A stretch of DNA of 64,000 bases from Prochilodus magdalenae (GCA_024036415.1 JAMWET010001332.1:1-64000), one strand, 5' to 3'. Counted from the first letter of the stretch, positions 45,491-57,270 are shown. A program made the numbers and translations. The notes: generated by a model from the letters alone, not told the origin.

Positions 45491-46000
45491 ACGAAGCAAG
45501 TTGATCTTAGCTCAAAGAATGATTAAAAAACGAATGCACAGTATAATTGCAGTAAACAAAAACGTATAATTCATGAATCAGAACTTCTGTTTTAGTCCAC
45601 TTATAAAATTGTTCTTGTTAAATATGTAATGTAGATTATACGGAGCAAAACACACTCCCTTCCTTGCCGCTGCATTAACTTGATACCCTTCCACCTCTTT
45701 GCCACCCCTGTTAAAAAGCTTTTTAACACCTTTAACATCATAATTTTCCCAGATGAACCGCAGGAGTTTTACAGCTGTGTAATTCTGAAATGGAAGATAC
45801 AGCTTACACCTGAGTAAACATAATTTAAACATCAATAATAAAAGGAAATGAGGACAAGAAGATATGTACATTCTGTAATGATGATTTAAAACAAGTTATA
45901 CAAATTGTTCAATTGTATTATAACACAATTTGGAAAGCTGTGGTGTATGAAAAGACAAGTATACACTAATCCAACACTTGGATAAATCGATCTATGATTG
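45491..46000. other. Intergenic, nothing recognised
   Basis: AT-rich, no supported gene. Confidence 0.4.
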
Positions 46001-46297
46001 GTGAAGTCTACCAACATTTCCACTAGTCTCAGTAATGAACTCCTGTCATTATCAAAACATCAGGCTGTTCTACTGTACATACTCTCGTCACCAAATGTGT
46101 GTAGTGGACAGGACACTGGAGGTGCAGTCACTGATAAACAGGAAGTGGGGTCAAAAGAATAGCTCTGTGGTATAGCTGTGTTCACAGATTTGACTAATAC
46201 AGACCCCAAAACACACATCACCATATACAGTGTGGGGTGTATAAGACTTTATCCTCTCCTTCTCATGTGTGATACTCATTTCTGGTCAGGTGCATGT

Positions 46298-46304
46298 TCA
46301 GAGG
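46298..46304 (-). CDS. NLR gene C: terminal coding exon
   Basis: On minus, after CTGTTTTACAG, the exon gives C (completing TAC), CTC, TGA. The sequence around it is an inverted homologue of the gene A and B 3' ends: the 3' UTR match runs on to about 46080 (an inverted AGTATGTACAG-like motif). Confidence 0.68.
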
Positions 46305-46687
46305 CTGTAAAACAGAAAACAGGACAGAATGATCAAACATAAACACACTTACCACAGTCAGCACTCAGACTCCACCCACAAACACAATCAGATAAACACC
46401 ATCACTAGATAAACAGTACCACATTCATCAGTACTAATAAAACCAATACACTGATCTAATTCTCTCTTAACACCTATAATTCCACTTCCCTCATCCCAAA
46501 CTGCAATGCAAGTATCTCAAATAATAAGCGGGCCTTGCTGGACAGATCTCCTGCCTGCAGTAATAAAATTATTGGCAATCTGGGTAATCTATGTCTGTGT
46601 GTGTTTAAGGAGGAGATTTAAATCTTAAATGCAGATCAACATCCACTGGGAGAATATGTATACAGAGACTGCAATTCAGTAACTCAC

Positions 46688-46861
46688 TATAGTTTCTCCA
46701 GTTTACAGTGTGGATCCTCCAGCAGATCAGAGAGCAGCTTCACTCCTGACTCTCCCGGATTATTCAAGCTCAGATCCAGCTCTCTCAGGTGTGAGGGGTT
46801 TGATTTTAAAGCTGAAACTAAAGCAGCACAGCCTTCCTCTGTAATACTGCAGTCAGACAGA
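46688..46861 (-). CDS. NLR gene C: last LRR exon (type 1)
   Basis: A 174-nt, phase-2 exon with acceptor CCTCTACAG and donor GTGAGT on minus. Encodes LSDCSITEEGCAALVSAL, RELDLSLNNPGESGVKLL and [12 protein letters not shown]. As in gene B's last exon, the split codon is TA plus C (Tyr), although the unspliced text reads TAG. About 380 bp of intron separate it from the terminal exon, shorter than in genes A and B. Confidence 0.88.
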
Positions 46862-47064
46862 CTGTAGAGGGAAAAATAAATATTCAACATCTTTATTAAC
46901 ATAAACACACATAAGAATAACAGATCTCGCACACACTCTCTCATATACACACACTGTTGCAGCAGAAATTTGGACTTGAATGAACGTGTGTGTATGTGGG
47001 TGCATGGTGGTGTAGGTGAGTGAGAGAGAAAGAGAGAAAGTGAGAGAGAGAGAGATGATCCCAC

Positions 47065-47238
47065 CACAGTTTCTCCAGTTTACAGTGTGGATTCTTCAGT
47101 CCAGCAGAGAGCAGCTTCACTCCTCTATCCTGAAGTTCATTGTGTCCCAGGTTCAGTTCTCTCAGACTTGAGGTGTTGGAGCTGAGAGCTGGAGACAGAA
47201 CTGCACAGCTTCTCTCTGTGAGATTACAGCCCCATAGC
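47065..47238 (-). CDS. NLR gene C: LRR exon (type 2)
   Basis: 174 nt, phase 2, acceptor TTTCTCAG. Encodes [36 protein letters not shown] and [15 protein letters not shown], the second repeat type of this family ([11 protein letters not shown] in place of GCAALVSALKS). The donor is GTGGGA, weaker than the GTGAGT of its neighbours. Unlike the others it gives no in-frame stop just inside the intron. Paired with 46688 as in the 50869/51216 pair. Confidence 0.86.
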
Positions 47239-47367
47239 CTGAGAAAGAAATAAAGATCTATCAGAATCACTGTCATCTCAAACATCCATGAATTTAGCAG
47301 ATAACTGAGGGACACACAGAAGTAAGACAAACTACAAAACCCAACAACCTAACACACACACACAGTA

Positions 47368-47368
<1 letters not shown>

Positions 47369-47412
<44 letters not shown>
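47369..47412. repeat. (TC)n-(AC)n compound microsatellite
   Basis: About 13 TC units followed by CA units in a gene C intron. Confidence 0.95.
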
Positions 47413-48072
47413 GCGTAACTGCTTCTTTCTTTGTGAATATGACAAACTGCTGAAACTAAAATTGAATCTGTCTATCAGTATAATCTCTCATGAGGACAGA
47501 TCAACCTTAACAAGAACACTGATTCTGTGTTGTACGTATTCATTGTGAGTCCACCCCCTACAAGTGAAGCTGATTATAAGAGAGGATGTCTGTGAGTTTT
47601 GGTAGAAGCAGTTGTTTGAACACGCACAAATACATACACCTGCTTGCACCTAGATGAGGCTGTCTGAATGCATTTTTTTCTGTAATTTATTCTACCTTGC
47701 AATTTGTTTTCAGCCTTCACGTTTTTGGAAATATTTTTTGAATCAGCTTTATTTAAACTCTGCACTGGACATTTTATATTTTATTTTTAGTGGAATTTGT
47801 ATTGTACATTATTAACACAGAGACTCAACTCTCTAACACACTAACACTGGTAATAAATCAGGCAATTATAGAAAGTACCTCTCTTTAGTCTGTCTGCCTG
47901 AAACATACTAAAAACAGATTTACATTATTGGTAAGGAATGCGGCATCAGAGGCATCAAAACAGTGACACATCAAAAACTACAAACCCAAAATATTCAAAA
48001 CTATTTCACACAAAACATAAAAAGTGCATAAGCTGTATAAGAAGAAATAACTGAACATCTCAAAGAATTTAA

Positions 48073-49826
48073 CTGTAAGGGTTCGGGCGGTGCAGCCTGC
48101 AGCCTGCTGCCAGCAGAGGGTGGCATCGGCGTCTCAAGGCAACTACAGCCTGGAACTAAATACCCCAGAATGCCCCTGGCTGATCACCCAAAAAGCTACA
48201 CCTGAGGCGCCGGCCAACAGAACTCCCTCATCCTGAAAAGTTTGTTGGGAATCTGGAGCGCTGCAGAGGCTTCTTGATACAGCCTGTTGGGATTTGAGCA
48301 GCAGTCCTCTCATTTTCCCACTGAGAGGGCTAAGGTGAGCTGGGCAACCCCTATCTGGGAACAAAGACAGCTATTCATCGGTGGCCGGTTCTTCTTCTTT
48401 AACCCAGGGAGTGTGCCGCCATGGCTCAGTTCTTGCGCCTTTGACTTCCGTACACTGGGGTATAAAAGTAGGTGGAACTTATTCCTGCCTCGTTTCACCA
48501 GGAACTGAATGAGCACCTCAAAGACGAGTTGGGCACTTGGGACCCAACCTGGAGGTGTTGTATGACATGGCTATCACCTTAGACAACCACCTCTGGGAGA
48601 GGGAATGGTTTAGGGCCACCTGTTTCCGGGACCCATCCCTTGGCTCCCCAATCGAGTTTCCCCCACGAAGGCTTGGGTAACCCTGAGCCAATGCAGCTAG
48701 GTGGCTTGCACCCTCATGGGGAACCAGTTTCCTTGTGACCACTGGGAAAAGCCTAAGTCCATTTTGGGCTGAGGGCTGGAACACCGCCACCACCCTGGGG
48801 ATTCCTATCCAGCCCCTGGACAGACATGTCTAGGTCCTGACCTTGGATGGTCATCCGGCAGCACTGCACCCCACCTCTGACCTTGTAGGTGGGGGCCCAT
48901 GTGGAGACCGTGGTGTTGTACTTAACCCTCCACTTTGTGCTGGGATCCTCATGGTTGGCACAACCCCCCACATGCAAATTTCCCCACTGTGGGATTAATA
49001 AAGGATTATCTTGTTTTATTGATTGGGTCACCCGGTTGATAGTAACCTGGGGTCTGTGGTGCCAGGGGGCGTGCTTGAGCCAGCAGTCCTCCCGCCACTT
49101 TAAAGTTTCAGCGGCACCACCACTAGGTCCCCACTTAAAGGTTCCTGTGAAATACCATGACCTAAGAGCAATCTTTAGCCAAGACAGGGCTTATGTGCTA
49201 CCTCCTCACAGGGAGTATAGTCTGCTATTTGGGCATTCCGGTGCAATTGTGTGGCTGGCTTAGGGGCTTCAGGAGCTAACCCTGGAAGGATTTTTTTCTT
49301 TAGGGTTCGGGCGGTGCCGTCTGGTGCCAGCAGTGGGGGTGCCGTCTCATGGCAACTACAGCCTGAAACTCCAAACCTCAGAATGCCTTGGTCTGATCAC
49401 CCAAAAAGCTACACCTGAGGCGCTGGCCATATAAGCCCCAACTGAATAGCGATCACTGCTAAATCCTTTGTTGGGGGGTACACGTTAACGTGTTATAAAA
49501 ACGTAAGAAGACTAAGACAAAAACATAAAAACTCAGAAAAAGAAAAGATCCCCCTTCTGTTAAACCCATCACGGGTTATTTTGGGTTCGTTTATAAATAC
49601 TCTCTTTTGTTTGAGCACCTCATTGTTGGTGTCTCCTTTGTTTGAGCTTCCCGTCCTTTTTCTCCCTCTCCCTCAATAAACCCCTTCTGACTTGCCTGAT
49701 GTGTACTGGCACATAGTGCAGCGGTAACCCTTGGAACCATCACCATCAGAGGTTGGGGATTATATCTTTACCTCTGCCCACAAACACTTTCGCTCCACCT
49801 TTCCGAACTGCGCTGTGACAGGAATC
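48073..49826 (+). mobile_element. Short, internally deleted Ty3/Gypsy (Sushi-like) element
   Basis: Two direct repeats (TGTAAGGGTTCGGGCGG at 48073 and AGGGTTCGGGCGG at about 49302) border it. The right LTR runs to about 49826, with an AATAAA at 49675. Internal plus-strand remnants in order: capsid-end NPEPMQLGG (about 48680), a retropepsin-like VLGSSWLAQ (about 48930), and pol start KYHDLRAIFSQDRAYVLPPH (about 49155). The rest of pol is absent. The element lies within a gene C intron; homologous intron sequence resumes on both sides. Confidence 0.72.
49302..49826 (+). repeat. 3' LTR of the short Gypsy element
   Basis: About 525 bp from AGGGTTCGGGCGG, with an AATAAA at 49675 and an end near CTGTGACAG. 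The first 130 bp match the left copy at 48077-48210; the rest of the left LTR is diverged or lost. Confidence 0.65.
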
Positions 49827-49925
49827 TCCATTAAATAAACTTATTAATTCTTCATACAAACCTCACACACACACAACAATCTCTACGTCTGTCTGTGTGT
49901 TTAAATCTAAAATGTAGATCAACAC

Positions 49926-50836
49926 CTGTTCTACACACCTGTTCTCAATCAAGTAATCACTAAAATAGGACCTGCCTGACAAAGCAAAGTAGGCCAAAAG
50001 ATACTCAAAAGCTAGACATTATGCCAAAGTCCAAAGAAATTCAGGTACAAATAAAAAAGAAAGCAATTGAGATCGATCAGTCTGGAAACGGTTATAAAGC
50101 CATTTCTAAAGTTTTGGGTCTCCAGCAAACCACAGTGAGAGCCATTATCCACAAATGGCAAAAATGTGGAACAGTGGTGAACCTTCCCAGGAGTGGCCTG
50201 CTGAGAGGCCACTCCTGCGCAGGACCTGGAAGACATGCTGTGATAAGTGGAACCATGAATTCCGCTGTCTATCAAAATGTCCTGAAGGACAATGTCTGTT
50301 AGTGACCTCAAGCTAAAACAAACTTCCGATCCAAAACACACCCGCAAGTTCACATCTGAATGACTGAAGAAAAACAAAGTGAAGACTTTGGAGTGGCCTA
50401 GTCAAAGTCCTGACCTGAATCCTATTGAGATGCTGTGGCATGACCATAAAAAGCTGGCTCATCCTCGAAAAACCCTCCAATGTGGCTGAATTACAACAAT
50501 TCTGCAAAAATGAGTGGGCCAAAACTCCTCCACAGCGCTGTTAAGGACTCATTGCAAGTTACCATAAACGCTTGATTGCAGTTGTTGCTGCTAGGGGTGG
50601 CTCAACCAGTTATTAGGTTTAGGAGGCAAACACTTTTTCACACAAGGCCATGTAGGTATGGATTTTTCTCTCCTAATAATAAAAACCTTCATTTAAAAAC
50701 TGCATTTTGTGTTTACTTGTGTTGTCTTTGACTAAGATTTTTTAAAATTTGTTTGATGATCTGAAACATTTAAGAATGACAAACATGCAAAAAAATAAGA
50801 AATCATATAGGGGCAAACACTTTTTCACACCACTCT
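49926..50836 (+). mobile_element. Tc1-type transposon, internally deleted
   Basis: A 5' untranslated part typical of Tc1 elements is followed by ATG at 50012 (MPKSKEIQVQIKKK, EIDQSGNGYKAISKVLGL, helix-turn-helix). The transposase middle is lost near 50290. The C-terminal [13 protein letters not shown] follows in another frame (about 50410-50450), holding the last catalytic region. The 3' end GGGGCAAACACTTTTTCACA (about 50811-50830) looks like the terminal inverted repeat; its 5' partner is missing. It lies just upstream of the donor side of LRR exon 50869 in a gene C intron. Confidence 0.75.
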
Positions 50837-50868
50837 ATGTACACAGAGACTCTAATTCAGTAACTCAC

Positions 50869-51042
50869 TCTAGTTTCTCCAGTTTACAGTGTGGATCCTT
50901 CAGCAGATCAGAGAGCAGCTTTACTCCTGACTCTCCTGGATTATTCCAGCTAAGATCCAGCTCTCTCAGATGAGAGGGGTTCGATTTCAGAGCTGAAACT
51001 AAAGCAGCACAGCCTTCCTCTGTAATACTGCACCTGTACAGA
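50869..51042 (-). CDS. NLR gene C: LRR exon (type 1)
   Basis: 174 nt, phase 2, acceptor CTCTACAG and donor GTGAGT on minus. Encodes LYRCSITEEGCAALVSAL, RELDLSWNNPGESGVKLL and [13 protein letters not shown]. Only about 30 bp of intron separate its donor from the Tc1 element. The sequence further along that intron matches the last intron of genes A and B, which suggests this exon was once the final LRR of the gene. Confidence 0.88.
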
Positions 51043-51215
51043 CTGTAGAGAGAAGAAGAAAAACTCATTTTTAACTTAAAACACATAAGCATAACAGATC
51101 TCTCTCTCAAATACACACATGCTCACGGCAGAATCCTGGATGTTAATGAACTTCTGTTAGGGTGCATGTGGTGTAGGGGAAAGAGAGATAAAGAGAGAGA
51201 GAGAGATGATTTTAC

Positions 51216-51389
51216 TTCAGGTTCTCCAGTTTACAGTGTGGATTCTTTAGTCCAGCAGAGAGCAGCTTCACTCCTCCATTTTGAAGTTCATTGTAACTCA
51301 GGTTCAGTTCTCTCAGACTTAAAGTTTTGGAGCTGAGAGCTGGAGACAGAACTGCACAGCTTCTCTCTGTGAGATTACAACCCTGCAGT
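51216..51389 (-). CDS. NLR gene C: LRR exon (type 2)
   Basis: 174 nt, phase 2, acceptor TCTCTCAG, donor GTAAAA. Encodes [36 protein letters not shown] and [15 protein letters not shown]. Intact. Forms a type 2/type 1 pair with 50869 and is very similar to the 47065 exon, so the pair was duplicated as a unit. Confidence 0.88.
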
Positions 51390-51591
51390 CTGAGAGAGAA
51401 ATTAAGATCTGTCAGAAACAATGTCATCTCAAACATTTATGAATTCAGCAGATAACTAAAGACAAGAGACACACAACTTGAACAAACGACCTTTAACAGC
51501 CACATACACACACTATAGAAGAATGATCTTCTGTTGGACTCAGCAGAATAATCACTCTCCAAGACCATGGCACCACAGACAGAATTCACAT

Positions 51592-52402
51592 ACAGTGCCT
51601 TGCAAAAGTATTCGGCCCCCTTGAACTTTTCAACCTTTTGAAGAAAAGCAGGCCCAAACCCTGATGCTGCCTCCACCATGTTTGAAAGAGCACCAGAGCA
51701 CCTTCTTCCACATGTTTGGTGGGTCTCCAAGGTGGCTTGTGGCAAACTTTAACTGATACTTTTTATGGATATATTTGAGAAATGGCTTTCTTCTTGCCAC
51801 TCTGCCATAAAGGCCAGATTTGTGCAGTGTACGACTGATTGTTTTCCTATGGACAGAGTCTCCCACCTCAACTGTAGATCTCTGCAGTTCATCCAGAGTG
51901 ATCATGGGCTTCTTGGCTGCATCTCTGATCAGTCTTCTTCTTGTTTGAGCTGAAGGTTTAGAGGGACAGCCGGGTCTTGGTAGATTTGCAGTGGTCTGAT
52001 ACTCCTTCCATTTTAATATGATTCCTTGCACAGTGCTCCTTGAGATGTTTAAAGCTTGGGAAATCTTTTTGTATCCAAATCCGGCTTTAAACTTCTCCAC
52101 AACAGTATCTCGGACCTGCCTGGTGTGTTCCTTGGTCTCCGTGATGCTCTCTGCGCTTTAAACAGAACTCTGAGACTATCAAAGTAAAGGGGCCGAATAA
52201 TATTGCATGCCCTACTTTTCAGTTTTTTATTTCTAAAAAAAGTTTAAAATATCCAATAAATTTCGTTCCACTTCATGATTGTGTCCCACTTGTTGTTGAT
52301 TCTTCACAAAAAAAATACAATTTCATATCTTTATGTTTGAAGCCTGAAATGTGGCAAAAGGTTGAAAAGTTCAAGGGGGCCGAATACTTTTGCAAGGCAC
52401 TG
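51592..52402 (-). mobile_element. Non-autonomous Tc1/mariner element with intact inverted ends
   Basis: Bounded by about 47-bp terminal inverted repeats starting CAGTGCCTTGCAAAAGTATT on each side, about 811 bp overall. A TA precedes the left end; the right TA is changed. A minus-strand frame (to 51630) encodes the DNA-binding half (FGYKKISQALNISRSTVQGI, RRRLIRDAAKKPMITL, DSVHRKTISRTLHKSGLYGR), then KKVLWC fuses directly to KHGGGSIRVWACFSSKG. About half of the transposase, including the first two catalytic residues, is deleted. It would need a helper enzyme. Confidence 0.85.
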
Positions 52403-52403
52403 A

Positions 52404-53935
52404 ACCTGGCAAACCTGCACTCTCTAGGTAACAAAATGGATGAACTTTCACTGCTGAATAGGACTAACAAGGATGTCTATCTTTCTGTGGTGCTATGCTA
52501 GACTGAGACCTATCCCGGACAACGCACTCCAGCTCACCGACTATTATGTCTACAGAGTGGACCATGACACGGAGCTCTCCGGGAAGACAAAGGGCAGCGG
52601 GATCTGCTTTTATATATGTAAAAGATGGCATGTTAAAGAACACATGCAGTTCTAACCTGGATACATTCTTCATAAACTGTAATTTGTTCTACTGCCCATA
52701 GGAATTCTCCTTGTAGGAGTTTATATTCCACCTTAAGTGTACATATGTGAAGCCCTGTTCGCCCTGACAGACCAGATCATTACCCTGGAGCACAAATACA
52801 CAGACACAGAAGAACGTTTTTATCATTCTAGGGGACTTCAACAGAGCTAAATTCACCACCAGACCTGCCCTACCAGGGAGAGTAACACTTTAGGTCACTG
52901 CACTCTTTAATACAGTGTAGCATACCGCTCTGTCCGCCTGCTGCTCTGGGCCACTCTCACCATTCCTTGGTCCATCTTCTTTTCTTCCAACATACAGACA
53001 GAAGCTCAGGTGTGTTAAACCTGTCATAAGTACTGTGAAGAAGTGGACCAGTGAGGCTAAAGATAAGGCTTCAGCTTTAAGCACCCTGGATGAATACACT
53101 GACACTGTGACATCCTATGTCATCTGTGAGGGCATCTGTGTTCCCACCAGGACTCGCATTAAATACAATAATGACAAGCCCTGATTTAATGCAAGACTGA
53201 AGCACCTGTGCCGGTTCAAGGAGGTAGCCTACAGGAGTGAGGACCGGGCACTGTAAAATCACGCAAGGAACACTAAAAAAAAAACAGAGCTGCAGAGAAG
53301 AGCTACTCCAGCAAGCTGAGCAGAATGATGTTCACAAATAAGCCATCAACCGTTTGGAAGTGCTTGAACTTTACTGGCTACAACAGAACACCTCACCAGA
53401 CCCAGACATTCTACTGCAGGTTTGAAAAGCCCAGCACCACACACCTATACAGTTCCAATTAACATTTTTCTGACACTCAGCCACCCATTCAGCCCATTTA
53501 AGTTCCTTGGAGGATCTTACCTGGTCCCTCAACACCAGCACCATAACTGGTGTCTCTACTTCCTGCGAAGGCTGAGGAAGGCAAATCTCCCACCTCCCAT
53601 CCTCACCACATTTCACAGAGGAACCATTAGGAGCATCCTCGGCAGCTGCATCACTGCCTGGTTTGGGAACTGCACTCTATTGGATCGCAAGTCCCTGCAG
53701 CTTATAGTGAGGACAGCTGAGAAGATCATCGCAATCAAAACAAACAGCATTGTGGATGACCACACATCCCTCACACACACTCTTCACCCTCCTACCATCT
53801 GAAAAAAGGTACAGAAGCATCCAGACCCTCACATCCAGACTGTGCAACAGCTTCTTTCGTCAAGCCGTCAGACTCCTTAACACCCAGAATCCTATATCCT
53901 CCAGGAACTGTCTGCAAACTCTTACCACTTAAGGC
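52404..53935 (+). pseudogene. LINE remnant (CR1/L2/Rex1 group)
   Basis: Begins beside the Tc1 end with NLHSLGNKMDELSLLNR (endonuclease start). Later parts include a Lys/Arg linker (about 53200-53290) and the C-terminal domain FKFLGGSYLVPQHQHHNWCL, FLRRLRKANLPPPILTTFHR, SCITAWFGNC, RTAEKIIAI (about 53500-53740). The reverse transcriptase core is missing. Full of frame changes. Confidence 0.75.
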
Positions 53936-53937
53936 CA

Positions 53938-54260
53938 GGCACTGTCATGCACCAGGAGGAACCCAGGACCCACTGCACCATCATAGGGTCTGACAACGGG
54001 TTCAAGGATTTCATACTGACACCTTATAGTAGTTAGGGTGCTGTTGTCTAACCTATAGAGGTCTGTGCGTCCTTTTAAGCATATGTCTTCCATTACCATC
54101 ACTGATCCACTACCAATCTGGTCATGCTGAACATTGTTGCAGGCAGAATAATGTCTCCAGACCCTTTCACGTCAGTCACGTGCTCAGGTGAAACCTGCTC
54201 TCATTTGTGAAAAGCACAGGGTGCCAGTGGCAACTCTGCCAAATCTGGTGTTCTATGCCA
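53938..54260 (-). pseudogene. Tc1-like transposase remnant (DDE core)
   Basis: On minus: WHPVLFTNESRF-like region (about 54220), SGSVMVMEDICLKGRTDLYR, PVVRPYDGAVGPGFLLVHD (about 54000). These are the middle and second-Asp parts of a Tc1-type transposase. No inverted ends found. Confidence 0.65.
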
Positions 54261-54971
54261 ATCAAGCTCTACGGTGCTGGGCAGTGCGAACCCACCATCC
54301 TGCAGAAGTTAGGCTACCTATGCAACCTCTGTAGGGTCCAGATAAGGGTACTAGTAAGGATGCTGACCCAAACCAACAAAACTAGTGAGAAAATCAGGCC
54401 GAAAAGATGAGTGGGGACAAAACGTCAATGACCTCCACCTTTTAAACCATTCTTGTTCTGGGGTTGTCTCATTGTTGCTTCTCTAGTGCACCTGTTTTTG
54501 TGTTTTTGATTTCCTTAACACCAAACCAGCTGAAACTGATTAATTAGCCCCCTGCTATTTAACTGACCCGATCAATATCTCAGAAGTTAAGAGTTGATGT
54601 TATACTCTGATTAAAAAGGTTGGATAAAGTGCAGTGACCTTAGAGAGAGACTCATTTACATTTTACATCTTTATCTTCTGTGTAAAAAGTAATTTTAGGT
54701 TTTATTTATAATTATGATGTTGAAGTTTTTTACATCTAATTTTACTGTTTAAAACTGTATTTTAATCCCATCAGATTATTCTACTTCTGAGAGATATATG
54801 GAGGCTCCAAATTAATTTAAGTGCCTGCATAGGTTAAGTTGACTACAGCAGTGAAGTCACCAACACTGAATAAGATCCACTATCATTACAGTATGTGTGT
54901 TATTAACATTGATAGAGACATTGTATGTGGACATCTATGTGTTCTTAGTGAAATAATAATCAGTGACTTAC
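54261..54971. other. Intron, nothing recognised
   Basis: No exon or element called in this gene C intron segment. Confidence 0.4.
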
Positions 54972-55091
54972 TTTAGTTTCTCCAGTTTACAGTCTGCATC
55001 CTCCAGTAGATCACAGACAAACTTCATTTTTGAATCTCCTAATTTTTTCTCGTTTAGATCCAGCTCGGTTAATTGTGAGTAGTCGCATATC
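54972..55091 (-). CDS. NLR gene C: shortened LRR exon (120 nt)
   Basis: Acceptor TTTTGCAG, donor GTAAGT. Open frame of 40 codons: ICDYSQLTELDLNEKKLGDS then KMKFVCDLLEDADCKLEKLK. Compared with the usual 58-residue repeat it lacks 18 residues (54 nt) of the N-terminal helix region (the GCAALVSALKSNPSH part), in frame. Phase is still 2 at both ends, so splicing it in keeps the protein in frame. It may be a half repeat or a relic. Confidence 0.65.
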
Positions 55092-55178
55092 CTGCAAAAA
55101 AGAGATTTGTAAGCTTCCCTTACTTTTGTTCATGTAGTGTATGTGTATTTTTAAAGACACTTGATGTCAGTAACTCAC

Positions 55179-55352
55179 TGTAGTTTCTTCAGTTCATAGT
55201 GTGGATCCTTCAGTAGATCAGAGAGCAGCTTCATTCCTGACTCTCCTGGTTTATTGTACTCCAGATTCAGCTCTCTCAGGTGTGAGGGGTTTTGGTTCAG
55301 AGCTGAAGCCAGAGCAGCACAGCCTCTCTCTGTAATACTGCAGAATCCCAGC
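55179..55352 (-). CDS. NLR gene C: LRR exon (type 1)
   Basis: 174 nt, phase 2, acceptor TTATGCAG, donor GTGAGT. Encodes LGFCSITERGCAALASAL, RELNLEYNKPGESGMKLL and LLKDPHYELKKLQ. The usual CKL near the end is YEL, so one conserved Cys is lost. Only 87 bp separate it from the 120-nt exon. Confidence 0.86.
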
Positions 55353-55439
55353 CTGCATAAAAAAGAAAAAAACTCACTTAAAGCTCAATACATATACAAA
55401 TAAATGTAGAAGCTAAAAGACATTAACTAAAAATATGCC

Positions 55440-56000
55440 TACATAGGCGATGTAAAACAGGTGCAGGAAAACTAGCCTCTTCAATAATTATTTTTTTCAA
55501 TGTCAATACCAGTTGAAAGTACCAAATCTAGTGTTTGGCCTTGGATATGGGTTGGCTCATAAACATGTTGATTAAAAATGAAAAAATCTAAAAGCTGAGT
55601 AAAATCATAACATGATATTTAGCAGGTCAGCAGACATATATATTAAAATCGCCCATAAGTAAAAATTTTATCAGACATAGGTGCTAACAAGGCAAGAAAT
55701 TGATGAAATGATGATGAAATCCCTGTGTGGTTTAGGAGGTCTGTATACTATTGCACAGTTTAAATGGAAAATAGAATTAACCTTAAACACCATTACTTCA
55801 AAACTTGAACATCCCAAGGTTTAAAATTGTCTGGTGGGCACAGTTCCAGGAAAGAGCTGGGGTCAACAGTTGATTTACCAACTGTAGCTCATATCTCAGT
55901 TAAAAACAACTGGTCCAGACCATGGGAAGCGAAGAAGTTATTTAAAATTAATGTCTTATTGTGGACAGAGCGAGTGTTTACCAGTGCCATTTGGACTGAC
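55440..56000 (-). pseudogene. LINE endonuclease fragment (CR1/L2-like)
   Basis: On minus, with several frame changes: NTRSVHNKTLILNNFFASHG (start of the APE-type endonuclease), later YGRFNIHV and FIFNQHVYEPTHIQGQTLDL, VLSTGIDI. The order matches non-LTR endonucleases. No RT part is adjacent; the LINE at 59975 has a compatible RT but I cannot link the two. Confidence 0.65.
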
Positions 56001-56069
56001 ACAACATGAGGAAGAAGTAATGGTGTGTGCTCCAGCAGTCTGTGATTACTCATGTTAACTTCTCTGGTT

Positions 56070-57270
56070 TTGGGCAGAACTCACCGCCAAAGATAAAAGT
56101 GTGAAGTGGACTGCTCCAAAAACACAGGTACCAGCCAATTGTCAACTGATTCCGAGGTACGAGGAGTTTCGTCCAAAAAGCTCAACAGGAGCACAACAGT
56201 AAAATCCCAGTTTGACCAGCCATTTCATAAAAGCAGTCCAGACCTGGGAAGTGAACTGCGTGCCTCGGTCAGGCACTATACCCTCCAAGCATACCAAAAA
56301 CACAGAAGACGTGAGTAAACAGACACTTAGTGGTCGATAACGGTGAGAATGATCATGTTACCCTTAGAACTACGAAGATCGGTAAGGAAATTAACCTCAA
56401 GGTGCGATCAAGGATGTGACAGAATGGGTAAGGGTAGTAATTTGCCTGCAGGTAAGGTTTTACACTGTGAACAGGTAGTACATGAGGAAATGATACAGTT
56501 GGACATTAGCACTCATGCTCTCCCACCTGTATTTCCTGGAGAAAAGAAAAAGAGTTCGACTCTCTCCAGGATGACCAGTGGTGAGTGAGGTATGAGCCCG
56601 TGTAATCACTATCATGGAACGATGATGGAACACACAACTTGTAAGGGAATACTCAACGTATTCAACTTCAAACATGCGAGATACATCTGCCTTAGTGTTA
56701 CGAATTCTGGGATGATATGTAATTTGGAAATCGAATCGCGAAATAAAAAGCAACCAACAAGCCTGACGGGAGTTCAGGCATTTGGCTGTGCGGAGGGACT
56801 CCAGGTTATGGCCCGTTAGTACCAGAAAGGGGTGTTGAGTGCCCTCTAGCCAGTGATGCCACTCCTCGAAGGCAAGCTTAATGGGCAGCAAGTCTTTATC
56901 CCCAAATCCATTGCCCTTGAGGGGGCTCTGGAGACCTAGTGGTGTCGTGAAGGATGCACAGAGGAAGGCTGCAGCTGGAGAGCGTGGGTCATTAAGGTCC
57001 GACATGATGCTGAACTCAAGCTTGAGTTGGTCGAGCCTGAAAGTGAGTGAAATGAGCTCGTCTGGAGTCAGACCGTTATCCTGGCAGACCAGCTCCTTAC
57101 AAATGTCTGCATTGAGCCTGCTCCGAAACACCATAAGAAGCGCTGGTTTGTTCCAGCCACTACCAGCAGCCACTGGACGAAAGTCCAGAGCATAGTCTGC
57201 GACCGTCCGGGACCCCTGGTGGAGCTGAACCAGGAGCTCACCAGCTGCTCTGCCCTCATTGGGATGGTTA
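56070..57270 (-). pseudogene. Gypsy remnant: gag fused to RNase H and integrase
   Basis: Minus frame of 237 codons (57173-56460): RSRLNADICKELVCQDNGLT (gag capsid end), then a deletion joins PLGLQSPLKGNG to LPIKLAFEEWHHWLEGTQHP (RNase H), CLNSRQACWLLFISRFDFQI, and THTSLTTGHPGESRT of integrase. Degraded integrase core ([18 protein letters not shown]) continues at about 56260. Protease and RT are absent. Related to the 38-43 kb family. Confidence 0.78.

Noticed and set aside
48889..49263. 124-codon plus frame as a host gene
   Set aside because: Matches protease and pol-start remnants of a Gypsy element in mixed frames.
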